Shown here one piece after another: positions 10,893-18,607 of a stretch of 64,000 nt of DNA. Position 1 is the stretch's first letter. Each line of letters begins with the position of its first letter. A model generated the notes under the pieces. That model saw nothing but the letters and a program-made list of their open reading frames with translations. It made no database searches and was not told the origin of the DNA. A program made the position numbers and the translations under genes. Source of the DNA: Blattabacterium cuenoti (GTDB taxonomy: Bacteria > Bacteroidota > Bacteroidia > Flavobacteriales > Blattabacteriaceae); the NCBI RefSeq assembly GCF_014251275.1, contig NZ_CP059183.1:459001-523000 (forward strand), in the 5' to 3' direction.

Positions 10893-11867
10893 ATGAAAGA
10901 TCATTCCATATCTTATTTTATTGAAAAATATTTTCTTCATTTTAACGCTTTAACTTTACATGAAGCTGCTAAATCATATAAAACACATATAAATAACAAT
11001 GGGAAAATGATGATAACACTAGCAGGTGCAATGAGTACAGCAGAACTAGGTAAAATTTTAGCTGAAATGATTAGGAATAACCAAGTTCATATTATTTCTT
11101 GTACAGGAGCTAATTTAGAAGAAGACATACTAAATTTAATTGCTAATTCTCATTATATTAAAATTCCCAATTATAGAGATTTAACTCCTAATGAAGAAAA
11201 AAAATTATTAAAAAAAGGTTATTGTAGAGTTACAGATACTTGTATTCCAGAGGAAAAAGCCTTTAAAAAATTACAAAGACATATACTTATGGTATGGGAA
11301 AGAGCTAAAAGAAAATCAGAACGATATTTTCCACATGAATATATTTATCAATTATTATTAGAAAATATTTTAGAACCATATTATGATATAAATCCAAAAT
11401 ATAGTTGGGTATTAGCAGCAGCAAAAAAAAATATTCCATTAATAATACCTGGGTGGGAAGATAGTACAATTGGGAACTTATTTGCTTCATATTGTATGAA
11501 AAAATTATTTAAACCATTTCTTGTTAAAAATGGAATAGAATATATGACGTATTTAGCAGAATGGTATAAAAAAGAATGTATTAATCATAAAATAGGATTT
11601 TTTCAAATAGGTGGAGGAATTTCTGGAGATTTTCCAATTTGCGTAGTTCCTATGTTATCACAAGATATAGGATATGATACTACTCCATTTTGGTCATACT
11701 TTTGCCAAATATCTGATTCAAATACTAGTTATGGATCATATTCAGGAGCAATCCCAAATGAAAAAATAACTTGGGGAAAACTTGATAAAGATACTCCAAA
11801 ATTTATTATTGAATCAGATGCTACTATAGTAGCCCCCCTTATTTTTGCATACATATTAAATATGTAA
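10893..11867 (+). CDS. deoxyhypusine synthase-like enzyme
   Basis: 324 residues of the deoxyhypusine synthase (DHS) family. NAD-binding segments ITLAGAMSTAELGKILAEMI and ISCTGANLEEDI are clear. The lysine that forms the imine with the aminobutyl group in DHS is kept as K296 in ITWGKLDKD. Eukaryotic DHS modifies eIF5A, which bacteria lack. Known bacterial relatives act on polyamines, for example as homospermidine synthases, so a polyamine reaction is my inference. It lies 31 bases after RNase Y and 32 before lpdA, with no polyamine gene beside it. Confidence 0.82.
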   Translation: MKDHSISYFIEKYFLHFNALTLHEAAKSYKTHINNNGKMMITLAGAMSTAELGKILAEMIRNNQVHIISCTGANLEEDILNLIANSHYIKIPNYRDLTPNEEKKLLKKGYCRVTDTCIPEEKAFKKLQRHILMVWERAKRKSERYFPHEYIYQLLLENILEPYYDINPKYSWVLAAAKKNIPLIIPGWEDSTIGNLFASYCMKKLFKPFLVKNGIEYMTYLAEWYKKECINHKIGFFQIGGGISGDFPICVVPMLSQDIGYDTTPFWSYFCQISDSNTSYGSYSGAIPNEKITWGKLDKDTPKFIIESDATIVAPLIFAYILNM

Positions 11868-11899
11868 TTTTATTCTTCATTTAAAATAAAATTTATTAT

Positions 11900-13324
11900 A
11901 TGAAGAATTTATACGATATTGTAATAATTGGATCTGGACCAGGAGGTTATATCTCCGCTATTCGTGCTAGTCAACTTGGATTTAAAATCGCAATAATAGA
12001 AAAACATAAAAATTTAGGAGGGACCTGTCTGAATGTTGGTTGTATTCCATCAAAATCGTTATTAGAATCTTCTAAACGTTTTTTTTTATCAGAAAAATAT
12101 TCTAAATCACATGGAATTTTTTTTGAAAAATTACATTTTGATTTAGAAAAAATGATGTATAGAAAAAATAAAATAATTGAAAATTTAAATAATGGAATAA
12201 ACTATTTAATAAAAAAAAATAAAATAGATATTTATAAAGGAATTGGAGTTTTTCAATCAAAAAATATTTTATCTATAAAAAATAGCATTTCTTTAAAAGA
12301 AGAAATAAAAATACATTTTAAATTCTGTATAATTTCTACTGGATCAAAACCATTAAAAATAAAAAATTTCAATTATCATAATATTAATAATAAAGTTATT
12401 TATTCTACAGAAGCATTAAACATGAATAATATTCCAAAAAAATTAATAATAATAGGAGGAGGAATAATTGGAATAGAATTAGGATCAATTTTTAGTAGGT
12501 TAGGGAGTAAAATTACTATTATAGATTCTATAGATAGAATTATTTCCAACATGGATATTTCTTTAAGTAAAGGAGTACAAAACATATTAAAAAAACATTC
12601 AATAAACATACAAACTTCTTTATCTATTTCTGATATAACTTTAGGAAAAAACGAAGAAGTTGTTGTAACAGCAAAAAATTTTCAGGGAGAAAATTTTTTA
12701 TTTACTGGGGACTACTGTTTAGTAGCAATAGGTAGAGTACCATATACAAAACATCTAGAACTAGAAAATATAGGAATTAAAACAAATGAAAAAGGATTTA
12801 TTATTGTTAATGATTATTTACAAAGTTCAGTAGAAAATATATACGCTATTGGTGATGTAATAGGTGGAAAAATGTTAGCACATAAGGCAGAAGAAGAAGG
12901 GTTGCATGTTATAGAACATATAAATGGGAAAAAACTAAATAAATTAAATTATCACTTAATTCCATCAGTAATATATACTTATCCAGAAGTAGCTAGTGTA
13001 GGATATACAGAAAATGAAATTATTAATAAAAAAATAAAATATAACATAGGTATATTTCCAATGAAATCATTAGGTAGGGCTCATACTAATGGATGTACAG
13101 ATGGTTTTTTAAAAATGATATCTAATAAAAAAACAGATGAAATATTAGGAATACATATAATAGGAGAACATGCAGGAGATATGATAATGGAAGGAACTGT
13201 TGCAATGGAATTTTATTCTTCTTCTGAAGATATATACAGAATATGTCATCCACATCCTACTTTAAGTGAAGCATTCAAAGAAGCAGCATTATTAAACTTT
13301 GAAAATCGTTCTATTCATATGTAA
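11900..13324 (+). CDS. lpdA: dihydrolipoyl dehydrogenase (E3)
   Basis: 474 residues, full length. It has FAD-binding GSGPGGYISA at 11-20, the redox disulfide GGTCLNVGCIPSK with C43 and C48, an NAD-binding GGGIIGIELGS, and the C-terminal catalytic HPHPTLSEAFKEA. E3 reoxidises lipoyl groups of the pyruvate dehydrogenase complex; pdhA and pdhC are in this window at 61353-63587. A hairpin followed by a T-run at 13351-13382 could end its transcript. It converges on ung with a 6-base gap. Confidence 0.96.
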   Translation: MKNLYDIVIIGSGPGGYISAIRASQLGFKIAIIEKHKNLGGTCLNVGCIPSKSLLESSKRFFLSEKYSKSHGIFFEKLHFDLEKMMYRKNKIIENLNNGINYLIKKNKIDIYKGIGVFQSKNILSIKNSISLKEEIKIHFKFCIISTGSKPLKIKNFNYHNINNKVIYSTEALNMNNIPKKLIIIGGGIIGIELGSIFSRLGSKITIIDSIDRIISNMDISLSKGVQNILKKHSINIQTSLSISDITLGKNEEVVVTAKNFQGENFLFTGDYCLVAIGRVPYTKHLELENIGIKTNEKGFIIVNDYLQSSVENIYAIGDVIGGKMLAHKAEEEGLHVIEHINGKKLNKLNYHLIPSVIYTYPEVASVGYTENEIINKKIKYNIGIFPMKSLGRAHTNGCTDGFLKMISNKKTDEILGIHIIGEHAGDMIMEGTVAMEFYSSSEDIYRICHPHPTLSEAFKEAALLNFENRSIHM

Positions 13325-13330
13325 TTTTTA

Positions 13331-13987
13331 TTACCAGCAAATATAACATAAACCAATTTTTTGTAAAAAAAAATTGGTTTTTAAAAAATGTTTTGATCCA
13401 AAAAAACCAATATTTGCTGAAAAAGGAGAAGGATGTGACGTTTTTAAAACATAATGGTTGTTATCAGAATTTATTAAATAAGATTTTTCTTTTGCATATT
13501 TCCCCCATAAAAGAAAAACAATATTCTTTTTTTTATTAGAAATAACATGTATAATACTATCTGTAAATATTCTCCATCCTATATTTTTATGAGATCCAGG
13601 GGAATCTTTTCTAACTGTCAATATAGAATTTAATAACAATACTCCCTGTATAGCCCAACGTATTAATGATCCACTATAAGGAAAAAATTTACGATTAAAA
13701 CAATTTTTTACTTCTAAAAATATATTTCTTAAAGATGGAGGAAATGGAATACCAATAGGTACAGAAAAACAAAGGCCATCAGCTTGATTCTCTTTATAAT
13801 AAGGATCTTGCCCAATGATAACTACTTTTAAATTAGAAAAAGGACAATACTGAAAAAAAGATAAAATTTTACTTTTATCTGGATAACAAACAAATTTATC
13901 ATATTCTAAAGTAAGAATTTCTTTTAATTCTTTGAAATAATCTTTTTTACTTTCCTGTTGTAAAAATATATTCCAATTGTATTTCAT
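13331..13987 (-). CDS. ung: uracil-DNA glycosylase
   Basis: 218 residues when started at the ATG at 13987. A longer in-frame reading to 14104 exists, but its extra 39 residues lie entirely inside the ferredoxin gene and match nothing in the family, so I reject that start. Ung removes uracil from DNA. The catalytic Asp is D61 in VIIGQDPYYKENQADG; the family normally reads GQDPYH, so Tyr replaces His here. The HPSP loop (SHPSPFSANIGF) holding the catalytic His is intact. The start lies one base after the ferredoxin stop, which suggests tight coupling. Confidence 0.93.
   Translation of the reverse strand: MKYNWNIFLQQESKKDYFKELKEILTLEYDKFVCYPDKSKILSFFQYCPFSNLKVVIIGQDPYYKENQADGLCFSVPIGIPFPPSLRNIFLEVKNCFNRKFFPYSGSLIRWAIQGVLLLNSILTVRKDSPGSHKNIGWRIFTDSIIHVISNKKKNIVFLLWGKYAKEKSYLINSDNNHYVLKTSHPSPFSANIGFFGSKHFLKTNFFLQKIGLCYICW
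13351..13382 (+). terminator. hairpin with T-run after lpdA
   Basis: AACCAATTTTTT (13351-13362) is exactly complementary to AAAAAATTGGTT (13368-13379), with a 5-base loop and a run of T directly after. It starts 27 bases past the lpdA stop and lies in the 3' end of the convergent ung gene. This is the form of an intrinsic terminator. Both strands carry a T-run, so it may serve both genes. Activity is inferred. Confidence 0.45.
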
Positions 13988-13988
13988 T

Positions 13989-14315
13989 TTATTTATTATG
14001 TAAAAATAATTTTTTATTAATAAGTTCTTCTTTAGTTTCTGTATTATTGCTATCAAAAATACAACAATTAACTGGACATATTGAAATACACTGTGGTTCT
14101 TCATAAAATCCTACACATTCTGTACATTTTTCTGATACAATGAAATAAATATCATTTTTTATTGGATTTTGCAAAAAAGTATATTTCATTTTTTTTTTTA
14201 AAGAAGTTCCATCTGACATCCTCCAATTTTTTCCTCCTTCATAAATTGCATTGTTAGGACATTCAGGTTCACAAGCTCCGCAATTTATGCATTCTTTTGT
14301 TATTTTTATAGACAT
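13989..14315 (-). CDS. two-cluster [4Fe-4S] ferredoxin
   Basis: 108 residues. The first cluster motif is CINCGACEPECP (from C9), and the second is CTECVGFYEEPQCISICP, with an eight-residue spacer between the second and third Cys. This insert and a C-terminal tail are typical of Alvin/YfhL-type ferredoxins with two low-potential clusters. It carries electrons in the cytoplasm; the partner is unknown. It sits between ribD (12-base gap) and ung (1-base gap) in a minus-strand operon. Confidence 0.9.
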   Translation of the reverse strand: MSIKITKECINCGACEPECPNNAIYEGGKNWRMSDGTSLKKKMKYTFLQNPIKNDIYFIVSEKCTECVGFYEEPQCISICPVNCCIFDSNNTETKEELINKKLFLHNK

Positions 14316-14327
14316 TATAAAAAAAAT

Positions 14328-15335
14328 TTAAAAATTTTTTCCTAAAGAAGATACAAAAATGATTTTATTTTTATTAAAATTTATTTCCTTAAAAATTTTT
14401 CCATTTATTTTAGGAATTATTAATCCATTTTTAAAAAAAGTATCATGTATTAAAATTCTACATTCATCCCAAATACTTTTTCTAATAACAGAATATAAAA
14501 TACTTATGTTCCCTTCTACAATAATAGATTGAATATTTCTATTATATAGATGAATTAATATATTTTTTATTGTTTTTTTATTAAAATTTATTCGTATATA
14601 TTCCGTATTTTTTTCGTTCTTCCTATTTTTTTCTGTAAAAACAATATTTTTTATATAATCATCTAAAAGTAAACAAGAATTATCCCCTTTTAATTCTTTA
14701 TCAATAAAAATTCTTATAGGATTTCTACCAAACCATTTAGTATAAAAAAATTTTTTATTACAATTTATTTTTCCTGTTAAAATTCCATTTTCTTCAGATA
14801 TCCATTTATGAACTATTTGTTTATAATAAATATTACAATGATTAATATTATTCATTTTTAATAATCCATTATAACTTTGACTCCATTGTAATATAATATA
14901 AGGGCGACGTTTTTTATAAAAAGTAAAAAAACGTTTATTTAAAATATAAATATTTTTTTTTAAAAAATCTTCTATAACTTCTATTCCGTTTTCTCTTAAT
15001 TTTTTTATACTTATTCCTTTATATTTAGGATTTTTAGTTCCAATTACTACTCTAGAAATAAGATTATTTATAATTAAATCAACACAAGATTGTTTTTTAC
15101 CGTTATAAAAACATGGTTCTAATGTTATGTAAATAGTAGATCCTAAAAAAAAATCTTTATTTTTTACATTATTAATAGCTTTTTCTTCTGCATGCCCTGT
15201 CCCTTTTTTATATAACCAATCTTCCGAAATGATTTTTCCATTTTTTTCTATAACACACCCCATCATAGGATTAGGATAAGTAAATCCAAGTCCATTTTTA
15301 GATAATTGTATGGCTCTTTCCATAAAAATTTTCAT
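14328..15335 (-). CDS. ribD: riboflavin biosynthesis bifunctional deaminase/reductase
   Basis: 335 residues, a little short for RibD (about 360), with the loss in the reductase half. The deaminase zinc site is H48-A-E50, C75 and C84 (PCFYNGKKQSC). The C-terminal half (about 145-335) is the reductase; it keeps RPYIILQWSQSYNG at its start but is more divergent. It catalyses the second and third steps of riboflavin synthesis from GTP. Gaps to aroE and the ferredoxin are 13 and 12 bases. It is the only riboflavin gene in the window. Confidence 0.92.
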   Translation of the reverse strand: MKIFMERAIQLSKNGLGFTYPNPMMGCVIEKNGKIISEDWLYKKGTGHAEEKAINNVKNKDFFLGSTIYITLEPCFYNGKKQSCVDLIINNLISRVVIGTKNPKYKGISIKKLRENGIEVIEDFLKKNIYILNKRFFTFYKKRRPYIILQWSQSYNGLLKMNNINHCNIYYKQIVHKWISEENGILTGKINCNKKFFYTKWFGRNPIRIFIDKELKGDNSCLLLDDYIKNIVFTEKNRKNEKNTEYIRINFNKKTIKNILIHLYNRNIQSIIVEGNISILYSVIRKSIWDECRILIHDTFFKNGLIIPKINGKIFKEINFNKNKIIFVSSLGKNF

Positions 15336-15348
15336 TTAGAAAATTATA

Positions 15349-16137
15349 TTATGAATTCCATATTTTCCAAGATTCTTCAGCTTGTATATATAACATTTCT
15401 AATCCATTTTTAATTTTAGTTCCTCTTTCTTCACCTTTTTTTAAAAAAAGTGTTTTTTCTGGATTATAAACTAAATCATAAAGATAATGTTCTTCAGAAA
15501 GATATTCATATGGTATATTAGGACATAAATTTATATTTGGATAAGTACCTACAGGAGTACAATTAATAATAATTTTATATGTTTTTAATACATCTTTATT
15601 TATTTCTTCATAAGATAGGATGTAATTGCATTTTTTTTTTTTTATTCTTGAAACATATTTATATGATATTTTAAATTTATTTAAAACATAAGAAATTGTT
15701 TTAGATACGCCACCTGTTCCTAAAATTAAGGCATTCATATTCATTTTAGTTCCAAATAAATATAAATTTTCATGTAAGTAATTTATTAAAGAGATCTCAA
15801 ATCCTAATATGTCTGTATTATATCCAATTTTATATTTATTATTTATTTTTATAACATTTATTGATCCTATATTTTTTGCAATAGGATCTATTTCATTTAA
15901 AAAAGGAATTATACTTATTTTATAAGGAATGGTAACATTACATCCTTTCAAATAAGGATTATCAAATATCATAATAACTTTTTCTATTGTAGAAATATCA
16001 TAAATTTTATAAACAGAATTATGTATAGAATCCTTTATAAATTTATCAGAGAAAAATTTTTTAGAAAAAGAATATTTTATATTTCTACCAATCAAACCAA
16101 AAACAGACTTTGAATCATTTTTATAAATAAAAGACAT
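15349..16137 (-). CDS. aroE: shikimate dehydrogenase
   Basis: 262 residues. The substrate site has SFSK (23-26), the catalytic Lys K73 in TIPYK and the paired Asp D109 in YNTDILGF. The NADP fold shows LILGTGGVSKT, and the end reads GLEMLYIQAEESWKIW, as in the family. It reduces dehydroshikimate in the chorismate route to aromatic amino acids. It lies 5 bases after rpsU and 13 before ribD, likely in one transcript. Confidence 0.94.
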   Translation of the reverse strand: MSFIYKNDSKSVFGLIGRNIKYSFSKKFFSDKFIKDSIHNSVYKIYDISTIEKVIMIFDNPYLKGCNVTIPYKISIIPFLNEIDPIAKNIGSINVIKINNKYKIGYNTDILGFEISLINYLHENLYLFGTKMNMNALILGTGGVSKTISYVLNKFKISYKYVSRIKKKKCNYILSYEEINKDVLKTYKIIINCTPVGTYPNINLCPNIPYEYLSEEHYLYDLVYNPEKTLFLKKGEERGTKIKNGLEMLYIQAEESWKIWNS

Positions 16138-16142
16138 AAAAA

Positions 16143-16340
16143 TTACTCTTCTTTTTTTGATTTTATACGTTCCCTATATTTAGCTCTTAATATTTCATTT
16201 CTTCTACATTCTGACCGTTTTATATATTGTTGTCTTTCTCTAAACTCTTTTAAGACTCTAGTCTTATCAAATTTTTTTTTGCATTTTTTTAATGCTTTAT
16301 CAATTGATTCACCTTCTCTTACTGTAGTAATTAAAATCAT
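16143..16340 (-). CDS. rpsU: 30S ribosomal protein S21
   Basis: 65 residues, with the family pattern of a short strand, a basic helix KALKKCKKKFDKTRVLKEFRERQ-like and an Arg-rich tail. In Bacteroidota bS21 helps to sequester the anti-Shine-Dalgarno tail of 16S rRNA, and in Flavobacterium its own mRNA has a strong Shine-Dalgarno. Here the bases just before the ATG read ACTAATATTCTTGTTTT on the coding strand, with no purine-rich motif. The gene is 34 bases downstream of tRNA-Val on the same strand. Confidence 0.95.
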   Translation of the reverse strand: MILITTVREGESIDKALKKCKKKFDKTRVLKEFRERQQYIKRSECRRNEILRAKYRERIKSKKEE

Positions 16341-16374
16341 AAAACAAGAATATTAGTATATTACACAGTTTATG

Positions 16375-16449
16375 TGGACATTAACGGATTCGAACCGATG
16401 ACCTATACTCTGTCAAAGTATTGCTCTAAACCTGCTGAGCTAAATGTCC
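16375..16449 (-). tRNA. tRNA-Val(GAC)
   Basis: The minus strand folds as a full cloverleaf. The acceptor GGACATT pairs with AATGTCC and the discriminator is A. The D stem is GCTC/GAGC. The anticodon stem ATACT/AGTAT closes the loop TTGACAG with anticodon GAC. The T loop is TTCGAAT. The T stem ATCGG/CCGTT has one U-U mismatch. The CCA end is not encoded. Stem layout and discriminator match bacterial tRNA-Val. It stands just upstream of rpsU and divergent from recG. Confidence 0.92.
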
Positions 16450-16504
16450 ATACTTTATTTTTTAACAAAATTAAATATTTTTTACAATATTGAATGAGAA
16501 TAAC

Positions 16505-18607
16505 ATGTCATGCAAAAATATTTTAAAAAAATCTATAGAACATTTAAAAGGTTTAAGTTCTATAAAAATTAATCTATTAAATTCCGAATTAAATATATAT
16601 ACATATGAAGATTTTCTTTTTTTCTACCCAAAAAAATATATTTTCTATTCTTTCGTAAAAAAAATATCAGAATTATCAAATACAAAAATTTGTAATAATC
16701 TAGTACAAATATTGGGTATTATTACAAATACAAAAGAAATAGATTATAAAAATAAACAAGGAAAGATTGTTATAGCTCGTTTAGAAGACGAAACTGGATT
16801 TATTGAATTAATATGGTTCCGTAAAACTTATTTTTTAAAAAATTTAAGAAAAAATATAAAAGTAATAGTTTCTGGAAAAATAATTATTTTTCAAAAAAAA
16901 ATTCAAATTATTCATCCAAACATTCAAAACTTACAAAATTATAAAAAAATTATATCTATATATCCTGTTTACAACATTTCTAAAAAACTTAAAAAAAAAG
17001 GTATTGATAATTTTCTTATAAGAAATATTTTATTGTGTATAATAAAAAAATTAAATAATAATAATATAAATATAGGTGATTTTTGTTTCCAAAATTATGT
17101 TAAAAAACAATTAATGTCAAGAAAATTAGCGTTAATTCAAATACATTTTCCAATATCTTTTAAAAAATTATTACAAGCAAAATATTCTTTAAAATTTGAA
17201 GAATTATTTATACTTAAATTATTTTTTTTATCAAAAAAAAAAATTTCATATAGTAGACCATTTAATAAAATAGGTGAAAAATTTAATATGTTTTACAAAT
17301 ATTTCATGCCTTTTGATTTAACCAATGGACAGAAAAAAGTATTTAGAGAAATTTGGAATGATTTGAAAAAACCAATTCAAATGAAGAGATTACTACAAGG
17401 AGATGTTGGTAGTGGGAAAACTATAATAGCAATATTATCAATATTAACTGCATTAGATAATGGATTTCAATCCTGTTTTATGGCTCCTACTGAAATTTTA
17501 GCAGTACAACATTATTATTATATAAAAAAAATATTTTCTAAAATTGGTATAAATACAGTTCTTTTAACAGGATCTGTTGAAAAATCAATAAGAAAAGATA
17601 TATACAACAAAATTTATTCAGGAAAAATTTCTGTTATAATAGGGACTCACGCTTTAATATATAAAAAAGTTATATTTAATAATCTAGGATTATTAGTGAT
17701 AGATGAAGAACAACGTTTTGGAGTAGAACAAAGAGAAAAAATATGCAAACAATGTAAATTTTTACCACATGTGTTAATAATGACTGCTACACCTATACCT
17801 AGAACTCTAGCAAAAGCTATATATAATGATTTAAATATTTCTATACTTGAAAATTTACCAAAAGGTAGAAAATCTATAAAAACTATTCATTGTTTTAGTG
17901 AAAACAGAGATAAAGCATTTGAAATTATAAAAAACCAATTGTTAGAAGGTAAGCAAATATATATAGTATATCCTATTATAAACGAATCTAAAATAAATAA
18001 ATATACTTGTTTAATAAATGGATATGAAAAAATAAAAGAAAAATTTAAAAATATAAAGAATGAAATAGGAATTTTACATGGAGAAATGAATATTCAAGAA
18101 AAAGAAATTCAAATGAAGCAATTTTTAAATGGGAAAACAAAAATAATAACTACTACAACTGTTATAGAAGTAGGAATAGATGTACCTAATGCTACAGTTA
18201 TTTTAATAGAAAATGCTAATTTTTTTGGATTATCTCAGTTACATCAGTTAAGAGGCAGGGTAGGTAGAAGTATTCATCAAAGTTATTGTATACTAATTAC
18301 AGAAAAAAAAATAAGTATAGAAGGAATACTTAGAATGAAAAAAATGTGTAGTACAAACGATGGATTGGAAATAGCGAAAGAAGATCTAAAATTAAGAGGT
18401 AGTGGGAACTTAATAGGTACAGAACAAAGTGGAAAAGACTATTTTAAAATTGTAAATTTTTCAGAAGATTTGAAAATAATAAAAGAAATAATTCCAATTG
18501 CTAAAAAATTTTTTGAAAAAAACCCCAATTTTCTTAGAAAAGAAAAACACATTTTTCAAAGATATTATAAAAAAAATAAAATACAAAGTTTATTCATAAA
18601 TGAATAA
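16505..18607 (+). CDS. recG: ATP-dependent DNA helicase RecG
   Basis: 700 residues from the ATG at 16505. A TTG five codons earlier (16490) is possible, but MSCKNILKKSIEHLKGL aligns with the usual RecG start. A wedge/OB domain (about 1-270) is followed by the motor with Walker A QGDVGSGKT near 300, the DEEQRFG box near 400, MTATPIPRTLA and RGRVGRS. RecG remodels stalled forks and branch-migrates Holliday junctions. It overlaps the next helicase gene by 8 bases, so the two are probably translated together. Confidence 0.95.
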   Translation: MSCKNILKKSIEHLKGLSSIKINLLNSELNIYTYEDFLFFYPKKYIFYSFVKKISELSNTKICNNLVQILGIITNTKEIDYKNKQGKIVIARLEDETGFIELIWFRKTYFLKNLRKNIKVIVSGKIIIFQKKIQIIHPNIQNLQNYKKIISIYPVYNISKKLKKKGIDNFLIRNILLCIIKKLNNNNINIGDFCFQNYVKKQLMSRKLALIQIHFPISFKKLLQAKYSLKFEELFILKLFFLSKKKISYSRPFNKIGEKFNMFYKYFMPFDLTNGQKKVFREIWNDLKKPIQMKRLLQGDVGSGKTIIAILSILTALDNGFQSCFMAPTEILAVQHYYYIKKIFSKIGINTVLLTGSVEKSIRKDIYNKIYSGKISVIIGTHALIYKKVIFNNLGLLVIDEEQRFGVEQREKICKQCKFLPHVLIMTATPIPRTLAKAIYNDLNISILENLPKGRKSIKTIHCFSENRDKAFEIIKNQLLEGKQIYIVYPIINESKINKYTCLINGYEKIKEKFKNIKNEIGILHGEMNIQEKEIQMKQFLNGKTKIITTTTVIEVGIDVPNATVILIENANFFGLSQLHQLRGRVGRSIHQSYCILITEKKISIEGILRMKKMCSTNDGLEIAKEDLKLRGSGNLIGTEQSGKDYFKIVNFSEDLKIIKEIIPIAKKFFEKNPNFLRKEKHIFQRYYKKNKIQSLFINE

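Noticed and set aside
13988-14104. 39-residue N-terminal extension of uracil-DNA glycosylase
   Set aside because: It lies wholly inside the ferredoxin gene in another frame and has no family match. ATG 13987 gives the normal Ung start one base after the ferredoxin stop.
15863-15888. 8-bp inverted repeat GATCCTAT...ATAGGATC in aroE
   Set aside because: Short arms and a 10-base loop; it encodes the conserved DPIAKN region, so no extra explanation is needed.
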